In this document: piece after piece, positions 52,718-60,398 of the stretch | Numbering within the stretch: position 1 is the first letter of the stretch | Layout of the letters: every line of letters begins with the position of its first letter | Assembly: GCF_030347395.1 (NCBI RefSeq) | Contig: NZ_CP128170.1 | Span: 1,054,001-1,118,000, forward strand | From: Microbacterium sp. ET2 | GTDB taxonomy: Bacteria > Actinomycetota > Actinomycetes > Actinomycetales > Microbacteriaceae | Length of the DNA stretch: 64,000 nt | Direction: 5' to 3' | The notes under the pieces: generated by a model | What the model was told of the DNA's origin: nothing | The model's input: the letters and a program-made list of their open reading frames with translations, nothing else | Databases searched by the model: none | Made by a program: the position numbers and the translations under genes

Positions 52718-53263
52718 TCAGAGCTCGAGGCGGCGGAGCACCTGGGTCCCGTCCCAGCCCACGCTGGCGTCGCGGACCATGCCGAAGAACGCAACGAGGT
52801 CGGGGTTCTGCAGGTGGATCTCGATGTGATGACCGACCAGCGCTGACGCGTCGTGGTAGGAGGTGCGCATCGCGCCGAAGCGCGCCTGCATGTAGGAGGG
52901 AGCTCCCGCCGCGTCGAGCTGCGCGACGACCGCATCCCAGTCCTCGACAGCCCAGGCGACATGATGGAGAGCCGGCGAGGCGAACCCGGTGAGCGGCTCC
53001 TTCACCGACGACGGCAACACGTCGTGCACGACCATGAACTCCACGGCGATGTCGCCGAGCTGGCCGATCGCGCTGGAGTGGTCGTAGACCGCAGGCTCGC
53101 CGGTCCCCGTGGTGACCTCGTCGAGCCGCACGTGCTCCGAGAAGAAGAAGGGCCCGGCACCTGTCGCAGCGGCGAACCGAGCGACGGCGGCTTCGAGGTC
53201 GTCGACCACGTAGCCGAGGTGATGGACCTGGCCGGCCAGGGGCTTAAGGGGTATGCGGTTCAT
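52718..53263 (-). CDS. VOC (glyoxalase/epimerase)-family protein
   Basis: A 181-residue metalloprotein of the vicinal-oxygen-chelate superfamily, built of two beta-alpha-beta units: HHLGYVVDDLEAAVARFAAA at 14-33 and ALHHVAWAVEDWDAVVAQLD at 97-116. Metal ligands are likely His14/His15, His99/His100 and Glu147 in VGHHIEIHLQ. It is of the methylmalonyl-CoA-epimerase/bleomycin-resistance type. ATG 53263. No MerR-type site is seen in front of it. Function not fixed by sequence. Confidence 0.87.
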   Translation of the reverse strand: MNRIPLKPLAGQVHHLGYVVDDLEAAVARFAAATGAGPFFFSEHVRLDEVTTGTGEPAVYDHSSAIGQLGDIAVEFMVVHDVLPSSVKEPLTGFASPALHHVAWAVEDWDAVVAQLDAAGAPSYMQARFGAMRTSYHDASALVGHHIEIHLQNPDLVAFFGMVRDASVGWDGTQVLRRLEL

Positions 53264-53382
53264 GCTGATCTCTCTTCCTGAAGCGAAACGGTGCGTGTCA
53301 CGCTACGGATGCCACCGCGCGCCGGAGCGGCGAAATGGTGCCGCCCGTCTCAACCTCGGTTCCGGGTGTCTCACGACCGGGG

Positions 53383-54667
53383 TCACGCCGAAACGCGTCC
53401 CTCCGCGCCGTCGATCCGCCCGATGACCGTGAAGCGCCGATCAGCGGAGGACCCCGGATCGGCGACGATCCCGTCCGGGTCGACGACGAAGACGTCGTGC
53501 CCGTCGAGAGAGAGGCGGCGCGCGACTTCCACCAGCATCCGCCGAGCCACATCGTCGGCCGAGTGGACGGCCGTGAAGTCCAGTGCCACCCGAGGCTCGC
53601 CCGGCGCGGTCTCGACGACCTCGCGTACGACGCGCTCCGCGCCCGCGAACCGGATTCCGCCCTGCAACTCGAAGACACGCAGCGCCGCGTCACCGCTGCC
53701 CCGCACGTGATTCGAGCGGATGACCGAGCGAGCCGCCGCGGGCACTTCCATGACATGCAGACCCATGTCCTTCGAAAAGCGCTCGAACATGGACACACCG
53801 CGCACGCTGTTGCCGTGCGCGTCGAGCCGCGGCGAGAAGGTCGCGATACCGACCTGCCCAGGGAGCGCACCGATCAATCCACCCGCAACCCCGCTCTTGG
53901 CCGGTATCCCCACCTGGGTCGCCCAGTCTCCGGCAGCGTCGTACATGCCGCAGGTGGCCATGACGCTGAGCACTTGGCGCACCACGGGAGCCGAGATCAC
54001 CTGGTCGCCCGTGAGCGGATTGACTCCGGCGTTCGAGAGCGTCGCCGCCATCACCGCCAGATCTCGTGTGGTGACCAGCACCGCGCACTGTCGGACGTAC
54101 CCCTCGACGACCGCCGTTGGATCCTCTTCCAAGATGTCCTGACTGCGCAGCATGTGGGCGATGGCGAGGTTGCGGTGCGCATGCTCCATCTCGGACACAC
54201 ACGCCGTCGTCGACGTCCAGCCGACGACCAGCAAAGGCGGAGAGACCCCGCACAACGCGAGCAACCCGATCCTCGGCACTCTGGCGATCGCGGCCGGCCA
54301 AAGAGTGCACCGTGATCGCCCCGGCGTTGATCATGGGGTTGCGCGGCCGCCCCGATCCCGGTTCGAGGGAGATCTCGTTGAACGCCTCACCCGAGGGCTC
54401 GACACCGACCTTGGCGTGGACGGGATCGAACCCGCGATCTGCGAGTGCCAGACCGTACACGAAGGGCTTCGAGATCGACTGGATGGTGAACTCCACGTCC
54501 ACGTCGCCGGAGCCGTACATCTCTCCGTCGACGGTGGCGAACGCGGCGCTCAACCGATCCGGGTCCGCGGTGGCGAGTTCGGGGATGTACCGCGCGGGTT
54601 CCCCGAATGCATCCGATCGCACGCTTCGCAGCACGTCGTCGAGATAGTCCGGCACCACCGACTTCAT
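53383..54667 (-). pseudogene. glsA: Glutaminase A with STAS domain, frameshifted near 54200
   Basis: Would hydrolyse L-glutamine to glutamate and ammonia. The N-terminal part from ATG 54667 (GGAGGGT upstream) reads YIPELATADPDRL, FTIQSISKPFVYGLAL with the catalytic Ser-Lys pair, and NPMINAGAITVHSL. At DVDDG the frame is lost within GTGTGTGT (54195-54202). From CVSEMEHAHRNLAIAHML the other frame continues through NPLTGDQVISAPVV and IPAKSGVAGG to a C-terminal STAS-like domain (GDAALRVFELQGGIRFAGAE). One lost GT unit or an extra base explains it. It may be real slippage or a read error. Confidence 0.88.
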
Positions 54668-54735
54668 GCGTGACCCTCCTTTCGGCGCTGCGCCGCCTTC
54701 CCTCTTCCCGCTTCGATGCGCCACGGGATCCGGCC

Positions 54736-54757
54736 ACGCGTGAGCGCGTTCACGCGT
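54736..54757. terminator. Hairpin spanning the ABC permease stop
   Basis: ACGCGTGA (54736-54743) pairs with TCACGCGT (54750-54757) around a 6-nt loop. It includes the stop codon of the ABC permease gene and may terminate that transcript before the glutaminase gene, or attenuate it. Confidence 0.5.
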
Positions 54758-55619
54758 CGCGACGTTTCAGCAGAATCGCCGACACCGCGAAGAGGATGAT
54801 GAACCATGCACCCAAGACGACGGCGCCCTGCCAGGGTTCGACGATCCAGCCCTGGGCCGCTTCGGGCCTGTCGAGGGTCACCCAACTCTGCGTCGTCGGA
54901 TAGGTGAACAGCATGGTGCCGGCCTCCGACGGCAGCACGCCTGCCGCGTTCTGCAGCCAGGTCAGCTGCGACACCCCCGAGAGGAGCCCCACGAGCAGGG
55001 GCGCTGCGAGCACCAGTGCGATGGCCACGGCGATGCCGCCTGCACTGTTCCTCAAGATCGCGCCGATCGCGAGAGCGATGAGGCCGACCATCGCGAGATA
55101 CGCCGCGGCGCCGAGAAGCGCCATCCAATACCGCGCGTCCAGGACGTCGATGTCGATGCCGTTGCTCGAGAAGAGGGCGACCGAGATCGGAACAGCGACG
55201 GCGAAGGCGACGGCACTGGCGACGAAGGTGACGATGCCGAACACCAGGGCCTTGGCCACGAGCGCAGGGATGCGTCGCGGCACCGCGGTCAGCGTGGTCC
55301 GTATCAGGCCGCTGCCGTATTCGCCGGCGATGACCAGCACACCGAGGACGCTGACCACGAGCGCCGTGAAGTCCGTGCTGACCGTCATGGCATAGACCGC
55401 CATGTCCTGAACCGCATCCTGCGACGGCGTTCCATCCATTCCGCTGAAGCTCAGCACGCTGGACAGCTGAGCGCCGAGGCCGGCCGTCAGCATGAGCAGA
55501 ATCGCATAGCTCCACCAGGTCGAGCGGACGCTGCGGAGCTTGATCCACTCGGCGGCCACCACCCTGTCAAGACGGATGACGCGCTGCGCGGCGTCAGGGG
55601 CTGCTGATCTCGTCGTCAT
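54750..55619 (-). CDS. ABC-2 exporter permease
   Basis: A 289-residue permease with six membrane segments and the ABC-2 start ISVRLDRV-like VVAAEWIKLRSVRSTWWSY, followed by FTALVVSVLGVLVIAGEYGSG, the conserved EYGSGLIR motif. It pairs with the upstream BcrA-type ATPase (ATGA overlap). The export cargo is unknown, but such modules commonly resist peptide antibiotics. It lies behind MerR-type site 6. Confidence 0.93.
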   Translation of the reverse strand: MTTRSAAPDAAQRVIRLDRVVAAEWIKLRSVRSTWWSYAILLMLTAGLGAQLSSVLSFSGMDGTPSQDAVQDMAVYAMTVSTDFTALVVSVLGVLVIAGEYGSGLIRTTLTAVPRRIPALVAKALVFGIVTFVASAVAFAVAVPISVALFSSNGIDIDVLDARYWMALLGAAAYLAMVGLIALAIGAILRNSAGGIAVAIALVLAAPLLVGLLSGVSQLTWLQNAAGVLPSEAGTMLFTYPTTQSWVTLDRPEAAQGWIVEPWQGAVVLGAWFIILFAVSAILLKRRDA

Positions 55620-56545
55620 CGGCGGTCCTCCGCGGGCGAGAGTTCCGTGCGGTACTCCACATCGTCCTTCGTGAGCGACATGTAGGCGTCTTCGAGCGAA
55701 CCGGACACCGGCGTGAGTTCGTAGATGACAACCCCCTCGGACGCTGCGACCTCGGCGATCCGCGGGGCTCGTAGCCCCGTGACGGAGAGGAGATCCGTCT
55801 CCGCAGTCAGGGCCGCAGTGGCACCCTCGGCCGAAAGCAGACGCTCCAGGCGGGCGGGATCCGAGGTGCGAACGTTCACGGACTCGCCAGCGGCCATGGC
55901 CACGATCTCGGCGGTTGGCGCGTCAGCCACGATCCGCCCCCGCCCGAGGATGATGAGGTGGTCGGCCGTCTGAGCCATCTCGCTCATCAGATGGGAGGAC
56001 AGGAACACGGTACGCCCCTCGGCGGCCAACGCTCGCACATAGTGTCGAACCCACGCCACGCCGTCGGGATCCAGTCCATTGACCGGCTCATCCAGCACGA
56101 GTGCCGCCGGATCACCCAGCAGGGCGACGGCAAGACCGAGGCGCTGCCCCATTCCGAGCGAGAACCCCCGGACGGGCTTACGGGCAACCGTGTCCAGTCC
56201 CGTGATCCCGATGACCTCGTCCACGCGCCGCGCCGTGATCCCGTGCGTGGCCCCGACAGCGCGCAGGTGCTCGCGGGCGCTGCGGCCCGGATGCACCGCC
56301 TTGGCGTCCAGGAGAGCGCCCACTTCGTGCAGGGGTGCACGGTGGTCGGCGTACCGCTTGCCGTTCACCGTCACCGAGCCGGAACTGGGTCGATCCAGAC
56401 CGACGATCATTCGCATCGTGGTCGACTTCCCGGCGCCGTTGGGACCGAGAAAACCGGTGACGAGTCCGGGACGCACCACGAAGTCGATGTTGTCGACCGC
56501 GGCGCGGCCTCCGAACCTCTTTGTCAGCGCATGCGCTGTGATCAT
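55616..56545 (-). CDS. BcrA-type ABC exporter ATPase
   Basis: A 309-residue ATPase of the bacitracin-resistance/ABC-2 class. Walker A is FLGPNGAGKSTTMRM near 32-46, signature FSLGMGQRLGLAVALL, Walker B AALVLDEPVNGLDPDG and H-loop in FLSSHLMSEM. It has the C-terminal extension typical of BcrA proteins. ATG 56545 is preceded by GGAGG at 56552-56556, and site 6 puts the start point about 12 nt upstream. It should export an antibiotic, lipid or toxin together with the downstream permease. Confidence 0.94.
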   Translation of the reverse strand: MITAHALTKRFGGRAAVDNIDFVVRPGLVTGFLGPNGAGKSTTMRMIVGLDRPSSGSVTVNGKRYADHRAPLHEVGALLDAKAVHPGRSAREHLRAVGATHGITARRVDEVIGITGLDTVARKPVRGFSLGMGQRLGLAVALLGDPAALVLDEPVNGLDPDGVAWVRHYVRALAAEGRTVFLSSHLMSEMAQTADHLIILGRGRIVADAPTAEIVAMAAGESVNVRTSDPARLERLLSAEGATAALTAETDLLSVTGLRAPRIAEVAASEGVVIYELTPVSGSLEDAYMSLTKDDVEYRTELSPAEDRR

Positions 56546-56563
56546 GAAGAACCTCCAGCCGTC

Positions 56564-56594
56564 ATCTGACTCCGTGTCCTCGCCACAGGGTCAA
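56564..56594 (-). promoter_or_regulatory. MerR-type promoter, site 6
   Basis: -35 TTGACC (56594-56589), 19-bp spacer with ACCCTGT-N7-ACACGGA, -10 TCAGAT (56569-56564). Expected start point near 56557, giving a leader of about 12 nt that just contains the ribosome binding site of the ABC ATPase gene. Confidence 0.84.
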
Positions 56595-56620
56595 ATCCAG
56601 ACCCGAACGCGTCGATCCGA

Positions 56621-57679
56621 TCACCCGTCCCCGACGTCGGCGGCGTCGTGCGATTGCGCGAAGTCCCAGGCGATACGGGTGACGTCGGGCCCTGCCGTAT
56701 CGGTGAACAGTCCGCTGCCGTCGGGGTGAGACCAGGCGTGCGCGAGTCGGTCGGCGAAGACGTACTCAATGACGACGCGCCCCTCCGGGGTCGTCATGGT
56801 GGTGTGCTCGTACGCGTACCGGTCATCCGCCGGCGGATGGACGACGGTCTCGTCGACGAGTCCGAGACTGTCGTTCAGCAGTCCGTCGTCGATCAGGTCG
56901 TGCACCGCAAGCCAGTGATCGACGAGCCTCTCGCCGACGAGCGTCGGCACGACATCATCCTCTCCTCCCTGTACGACCAGCATCGGCAGCGGCCGAGCTC
57001 GATCGCCCATCTGCGCCCACGCCTGACGCGCCGTCGCTGTCGGCGGGGTGGAATCCGGATCGTCGGGGTCGACCTGATTGAGGCCGTATTCACCTCCGGC
57101 GACCGACGTGGCGGTGGCGAACACGTCGGGATAGGTGGCGGCGAGGATGACGGCAGCCCCGGCTCCCGACGACGCGCCGGAGACGTGCACCCTCTCCGGA
57201 TCCGCGGCATATGTCGCGACGACTTCCCGCGCCACTCCGGCGAGCAGGGCCGGCTCACCCGACCCTCGCACCTGGTTGCGGGGGTCGGCGGAGTTCCAGC
57301 AGTTGATCGTGCTCTCGAACGGACGCTGCGTGGGGTAGACGACGATGAAGCCTTCCCGGTCGGCGAGGGTGTTGAACTGCGTGGTCTCCTTCATCGAATT
57401 CCAGCCGAAGCCGGTCATGCCGCAGCCGTGCAGCGCCATCATCACCGGTAAGTCGGTCGAGCCGTCGTGCTGCGGGGGCACGTGCACCTGATAGAGCTGG
57501 CTGACACCGTCGGGCGACACGTAGACGTGGTTGTGGTCGCGATCGCCGCTCCACCAGGGCAGGCCGAACTGGAACACCAGCGTTAGCGCGGCGACCGAGA
57601 CCCCGAGAGCCGCGACGACCGCACCGACGATCCAGGGCCATCGACGCCGGCGGCCTGCAGTGCGAACTGAGCTCTTCAT
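56621..57679 (-). CDS. Membrane-anchored PHB-depolymerase-like esterase
   Basis: A 352-residue alpha/beta hydrolase on the outer face of the membrane: an N-terminal basic region (RRRRWPW) and a transmembrane anchor at about 16-40, no cleavable lipobox. The catalytic domain has MMALHGCGMTGFGWNSM, nucleophile Ser170 in VHVSGASSGAGAAVILA, GGEDDVVPTLVG (Asp) and HAWSHPDG (His), resembling poly(3-hydroxybutyrate) depolymerase/feruloyl-esterase proteins. ATG 57679 is fixed by the promoter: the -10 at 57718-57723 rules out the earlier ATG at 57715. The likely role is cleavage of a lipid or polyester-like toxin. Confidence 0.88.
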   Translation of the reverse strand: MKSSVRTAGRRRRWPWIVGAVVAALGVSVAALTLVFQFGLPWWSGDRDHNHVYVSPDGVSQLYQVHVPPQHDGSTDLPVMMALHGCGMTGFGWNSMKETTQFNTLADREGFIVVYPTQRPFESTINCWNSADPRNQVRGSGEPALLAGVAREVVATYAADPERVHVSGASSGAGAAVILAATYPDVFATATSVAGGEYGLNQVDPDDPDSTPPTATARQAWAQMGDRARPLPMLVVQGGEDDVVPTLVGERLVDHWLAVHDLIDDGLLNDSLGLVDETVVHPPADDRYAYEHTTMTTPEGRVVIEYVFADRLAHAWSHPDGSGLFTDTAGPDVTRIAWDFAQSHDAADVGDG

Positions 57680-57717
57680 GATCGGGTTCCCTTCGGCCGT
57701 CGCCTCTTCCGCCATCG

Positions 57718-57748
57718 ATTGAAGACCGTGGCCCGACAACACGGTCAA
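57718..57748 (-). promoter_or_regulatory. MerR-type promoter, site 7
   Basis: -35 TTGACC (57748-57743), 19-bp spacer in which GACCGTG and CACGGTC form a perfect dyad, -10 TTCAAT (57723-57718). Expected start near 57711. It faces the esterase gene. Site 8 is divergent and begins 28 nt away, so the two share one control region. Confidence 0.85.
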
Positions 57749-57775
57749 GCCCGCTGCGGGAGGGGGAGCCACGGG

Positions 57776-57806
57776 TTGACCCTGTTCCCACCACATGACG
57801 TCCACT
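57776..57806 (+). promoter_or_regulatory. MerR-type promoter, site 8
   Basis: -35 TTGACC (57776-57781), 19-bp spacer with ACCCTGT-N7-ACATGAC, -10 TCCACT (57801-57806), identical in the -10 to sites 1 and 2. Expected start near 57813, about 25 nt before the ATG of the small membrane protein gene at 57838. Confidence 0.8.
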
Positions 57807-57837
57807 GGTGCGACACCTCGCGTCATGAAGGAGACAG

Positions 57838-58080
57838 ATGAAGACCTACTACGCGGGAGCCATCCTTCTCGGCCTCGGTTATGCGATGCTCGTCGGCGTA
57901 GTGCTGATCTGGGACCCGACAGCACCGGATGCCAACATCGGTGCCGGGATCCTGGCGACCGTCGGGGTCCCGTGCGGCGCGCTCGGCGGCGCGCTGATCC
58001 TCGCCAACGCCGCGTTGCGGATCTGGGAGCGCACTCAGAGACGGAAGGCGCCCGCCGAGTCGATCTCTAAGCAGGGGTGA
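57838..58080 (+). CDS. Small two-segment membrane protein
   Basis: An 80-residue protein with two membrane segments (AGAILLGLGYAMLVGVVLIW at 6-25 and a second at about 38-60) and a basic C terminus (RIWERTQRRK). ATG 57838 has AAGGAG upstream. It is the only plus-strand gene of the regulon besides GPP34, its hydrolase and MerR paralogue 2, and overlaps the convergent monooxygenase gene by 14 nt. No family recognised. It may assist a transporter or the membrane response. Confidence 0.75.
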   Translation: MKTYYAGAILLGLGYAMLVGVVLIWDPTAPDANIGAGILATVGVPCGALGGALILANAALRIWERTQRRKAPAESISKQG

Positions 58081-59209
58081 GCCGGCTCGAGAACCCTTCG
58101 GCTGACGCCGACAAATACTGCTGGACGGCGACGACGGCGTCACGCCCGGCGCGATTGGCCCCCACCGTTGATTGCGACGGCCCGAATCCGATCAGGTGCA
58201 CTCGGGGGTCTCGAGCAGCTTGCGTGCCGTGCACCTGAATGCCGCCCTGCGCATTTCGCAACCCGAGCGGGTCGAGGTGCGCGAGGTCGGCCTTGAAACC
58301 GGTGGCCCACACGATCGCGTCGAGCTCGGTGAAGGCACCATCTGCCTCCCATACCCCGGCGGGCGCGATCGAGGAGAACATCGGGCGCGCGTCCAGCACC
58401 CCGCGGTCTCGAGCAGCGCGCGCGTAGGACGTCCACCCCAGACCGGTGTAGGAGACGACACTGCCCGTCGGGCGACCCGCTTCGACGTCGGCGACGACCT
58501 TCGCGATCGTGGCGCGTCCGGTCGTCTCAGCCTCGAACTCGGTGTCCAGCCACTGCGGTGGCCGCCGGGTGTACCAGAAGGTCTCGGCCACGCGCGAGAC
58601 CTCTTCGAGATGCTGAACGGCGGAAATTCCCGCGCCGACGACCGCCACCCGTTGCCCGGCGAAGTGCTCGTATCCCGTGTACTCACGGGTGTGCAGCTGA
58701 CGTCCTCGGAAGCTCTCTGCGCCCGGGTACGCCGGCTTGACCGGGTTGTTCCACGTGCCGGTCGCGTTGATCACGGCACGCACGGCCCATGACCCCTGGT
58801 CGCTTTCGACGCTGAGCAGCCCGGCCGGATTCTCATCGATGCGACGTATCCTCCGCACATGCACAGGCCGCAGGACCCGGATCTGGTGAGCAGATTCATA
58901 GGCGGCGAAGTAGCGCGGAACAGCCGTCCGGCTCGGCTCGGAGTCTCGCATTCGGGGCTGGGGGAAGTCCGGGAGGGCGAAGATCCCGTTGACGGTGGCG
59001 ATCGTGAGGGACTCCCACCGATGTGACCACGCCCCTCCCGGCTGGGAGTTCGCGTCGACCACGAGGTACGTGCGAGCCGCATCAGGATCATCGAGCGCGT
59101 TGACGAATCCGCGCCGCTGGAGGTGATGCGATGCCGACAGGCCGGCCTGCCCCGCGCCGACGACTACGACATCGATGATTCCGAGAGTCGTCTCCACGTC
59201 CGGCGTCAA
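58067..59209 (-). CDS. FAD/NAD(P)-dependent flavoprotein monooxygenase
   Basis: A 380-residue class B-type flavoprotein oxygenase. The FAD motif VVVVGAGQAGLSASHHLQRR is near 13-32, and the NADPH motif VAVVGAGISAVQHLEEVSR is near 186-204. Between them lie GGAWSHRWESLTI and the flavin-monooxygenase signature region, and WATGFKADL lies near the end. The start is TTG 59209 or GTG 59197; neither has a strong site. It follows a small gene behind MerR-type site 9, with a hairpin at 59218-59237 just upstream. The substrate is probably an organic xenobiotic or toxin. Confidence 0.88.
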   Translation of the reverse strand: MTPDVETTLGIIDVVVVGAGQAGLSASHHLQRRGFVNALDDPDAARTYLVVDANSQPGGAWSHRWESLTIATVNGIFALPDFPQPRMRDSEPSRTAVPRYFAAYESAHQIRVLRPVHVRRIRRIDENPAGLLSVESDQGSWAVRAVINATGTWNNPVKPAYPGAESFRGRQLHTREYTGYEHFAGQRVAVVGAGISAVQHLEEVSRVAETFWYTRRPPQWLDTEFEAETTGRATIAKVVADVEAGRPTGSVVSYTGLGWTSYARAARDRGVLDARPMFSSIAPAGVWEADGAFTELDAIVWATGFKADLAHLDPLGLRNAQGGIQVHGTQAARDPRVHLIGFGPSQSTVGANRAGRDAVVAVQQYLSASAEGFSSRLTPA

Positions 59210-59217
59210 CGTCGCGA

Positions 59218-59237
59218 CCTGGGATCGTGTTCCCAGG
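59218..59237 (-). promoter_or_regulatory. Hairpin before the monooxygenase start
   Basis: CCTGGGA (59218-59224) and TCCCAGG (59231-59237) form a perfect 7-bp stem with a 6-nt loop. It lies 9 nt upstream of the monooxygenase TTG and 8 nt downstream of the small gene's stop. No U-run follows, so it may regulate translation rather than terminate. Confidence 0.5.
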
Positions 59238-59245
59238 GCCGCTCG

Positions 59246-59491
59246 CTACCGAGCGCCGCCGGCCTCACCCGCTCTGCGCATCTCTGAGATGTACGCCCTG
59301 TCAGACGGCTGCAGGTAATACGCCTCCGTCCGCGAATCCTCCGATGCGCGGCGTCGGACGGGTTGGCCTCCCGCCCCTATCACCGCGTCGAGTGCGGCCA
59401 GCGGAAGAGGTGAGCTCGGGTTGTTGAGCAGCCACTCCTGCACCGACTTGCCGCACCGGCTGAACCAATGGTGCTGCTCGTTCTTCGTCAT
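59246..59491 (-). CDS. Small protein of unknown function in the MerR-type regulon
   Basis: An 81-residue soluble protein (MTKNEQHHWFSRCGKSVQEW, then NPSSPLPLAALDAVIGAGG, ending YISEMRRAGEAGGAR). The C-terminal half has Leu/Ala/Ile-rich patterns as in a small helical domain; no family recognised. ATG 59491 is chosen because the -10 of site 9 ends at 59498, putting the expected start point on this A, so the mRNA is probably leaderless. The earlier ATG at 59509 lies inside the promoter. It is followed by the monooxygenase gene. Confidence 0.7.
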   Translation of the reverse strand: MTKNEQHHWFSRCGKSVQEWLLNNPSSPLPLAALDAVIGAGGQPVRRRASEDSRTEAYYLQPSDRAYISEMRRAGEAGGAR

Positions 59492-59497
59492 GTGGCC

Positions 59498-59528
59498 ACC
59501 CCACACCATGTCGTCACCACACGGTCAA
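59498..59528 (-). promoter_or_regulatory. MerR-type promoter, site 9
   Basis: -35 TTGACC (59528-59523), 19-bp spacer with ACCGTGT-N7-ACATGGT, -10 TGGGGT (59503-59498). The dyad is a perfect match to the consensus. Expected start near 59491, the first base of the ATG of the 81-residue gene. Confidence 0.85.
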
Positions 59529-59557
59529 AGGTGGGCGCACGCAGACCGTCGTCCACG

Positions 59558-60031
59558 TCAGCGCAGCAGCTTGCCGTCGCCATCCCGGGGCCGCACGGGA
59601 TGCTCGCTGAGAACGGAGACGCGGTTGAACGCGTTGATGGCGACGGCGACCCATTCGGCGGCGGCGAAGGCGTCATCGCCCAACGCCGCGCGTGCCGCTG
59701 ACAGCTCGGCCACCGACCGGTCGGCGAGGGGAAGCGAAGTGCTCGCTTCGGCCACCGCGAGCACCGCCTTCTCGCGCTCGGTGAAGACCGACGTGTCGCG
59801 CCAGGCCGGGAGCAGGTCCAGTCGCTGTTGTGGCACGCCGGCCTGCCGCGCCTCCCGGGAATGCAGATCGAGGCAGAACGCACAGCCGTTGAGCTGCGAC
59901 GCACGCACCTTGATAAGCTCCGACTCCGCCGCGGACAGCCCGCGATCCAGGGCGGCTGTGCGGATAGCGGCTGCGAAAGCGGTCGCGGCGTTCCAGGCCT
60001 CGGGTACCGCCCTGTCGAGGAACGGACGCAT
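59558..60031 (-). CDS. AhpD-like carboxymuconolactone decarboxylase-family protein
   Basis: A 157-residue alkylhydroperoxidase-D-like protein. The redox centre is NGCAFCLDLHSREAR with Cys50, Cys53 and His57, and Glu39 region (ESELIKVRASQ) nearby, as in AhpD peroxidases. ATG 60031 overlaps the upstream stop (TGATG), so the two genes are translationally linked. It sits behind site 10 and probably reduces peroxides or acts as a thiol oxidoreductase during stress. Confidence 0.92.
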   Translation of the reverse strand: MRPFLDRAVPEAWNAATAFAAAIRTAALDRGLSAAESELIKVRASQLNGCAFCLDLHSREARQAGVPQQRLDLLPAWRDTSVFTEREKAVLAVAEASTSLPLADRSVAELSAARAALGDDAFAAAEWVAVAINAFNRVSVLSEHPVRPRDGDGKLLR

Positions 60032-60288
60032 CAGCGGAGCTGCCGTAGGGCGCGACCGACCATCATCACGTCGGCACGCTCGGGCGAGCGGAATCGTCCA
60101 CCTGCGGCGACGAACTCCGCACCGTGACGATTCAGTTGCTGAGCGAAGAGGGGGCAGACAGGCACGATATCGACGCTATCTCGAATGCTGTCGTCGAGCA
60201 CTGCATTCACCAGCAGTGTGGCAAATCCGCGCCCGCCGATGTCGGCGGTGACAGACATGCCGGACTTGTCCGTGCGTATGCGCGCCAT
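60031..60288 (-). CDS. GNAT-type acetyltransferase-like protein, N-terminally short
   Basis: An 85-residue protein matching the second half of the GNAT_acetyltr_2 type: VTADIGGRGFATLLVNAVLD (acyl-CoA loop), VDIVPVCPLFAQQLNRHG, and GGRFRSPERADVMM. About 40 residues present in relatives are missing at the N terminus, and no such sequence is visible upstream. ATG 60288 coincides with the start point predicted from site 10, so the mRNA is probably leaderless. It may be a remnant or a shortened functional protein. Confidence 0.65.
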   Translation of the reverse strand: MARIRTDKSGMSVTADIGGRGFATLLVNAVLDDSIRDSVDIVPVCPLFAQQLNRHGAEFVAAGGRFRSPERADVMMVGRALRQLR

Positions 60289-60295
60289 GGAGACG

Positions 60296-60326
60296 ATCGA
60301 ACACCGTGTGGCCGCAACACGGTCAA
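60296..60326 (-). promoter_or_regulatory. MerR-type promoter, site 10
   Basis: -35 TTGACC (60326-60321), 19-bp spacer in which ACCGTGT and ACACGGT form a perfect dyad, -10 TTCGAT (60301-60296). Expected start near 60289, one nucleotide from the ATG at 60288. It is the closest match to the consensus along with site 9. Confidence 0.87.
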
Positions 60327-60398
60327 GGGCCCCACGCGGTCGTCGAAGCGGCCGATCGATGCGTATACGGTGCTGAAGACAACGGAAGGGGAGGAACC

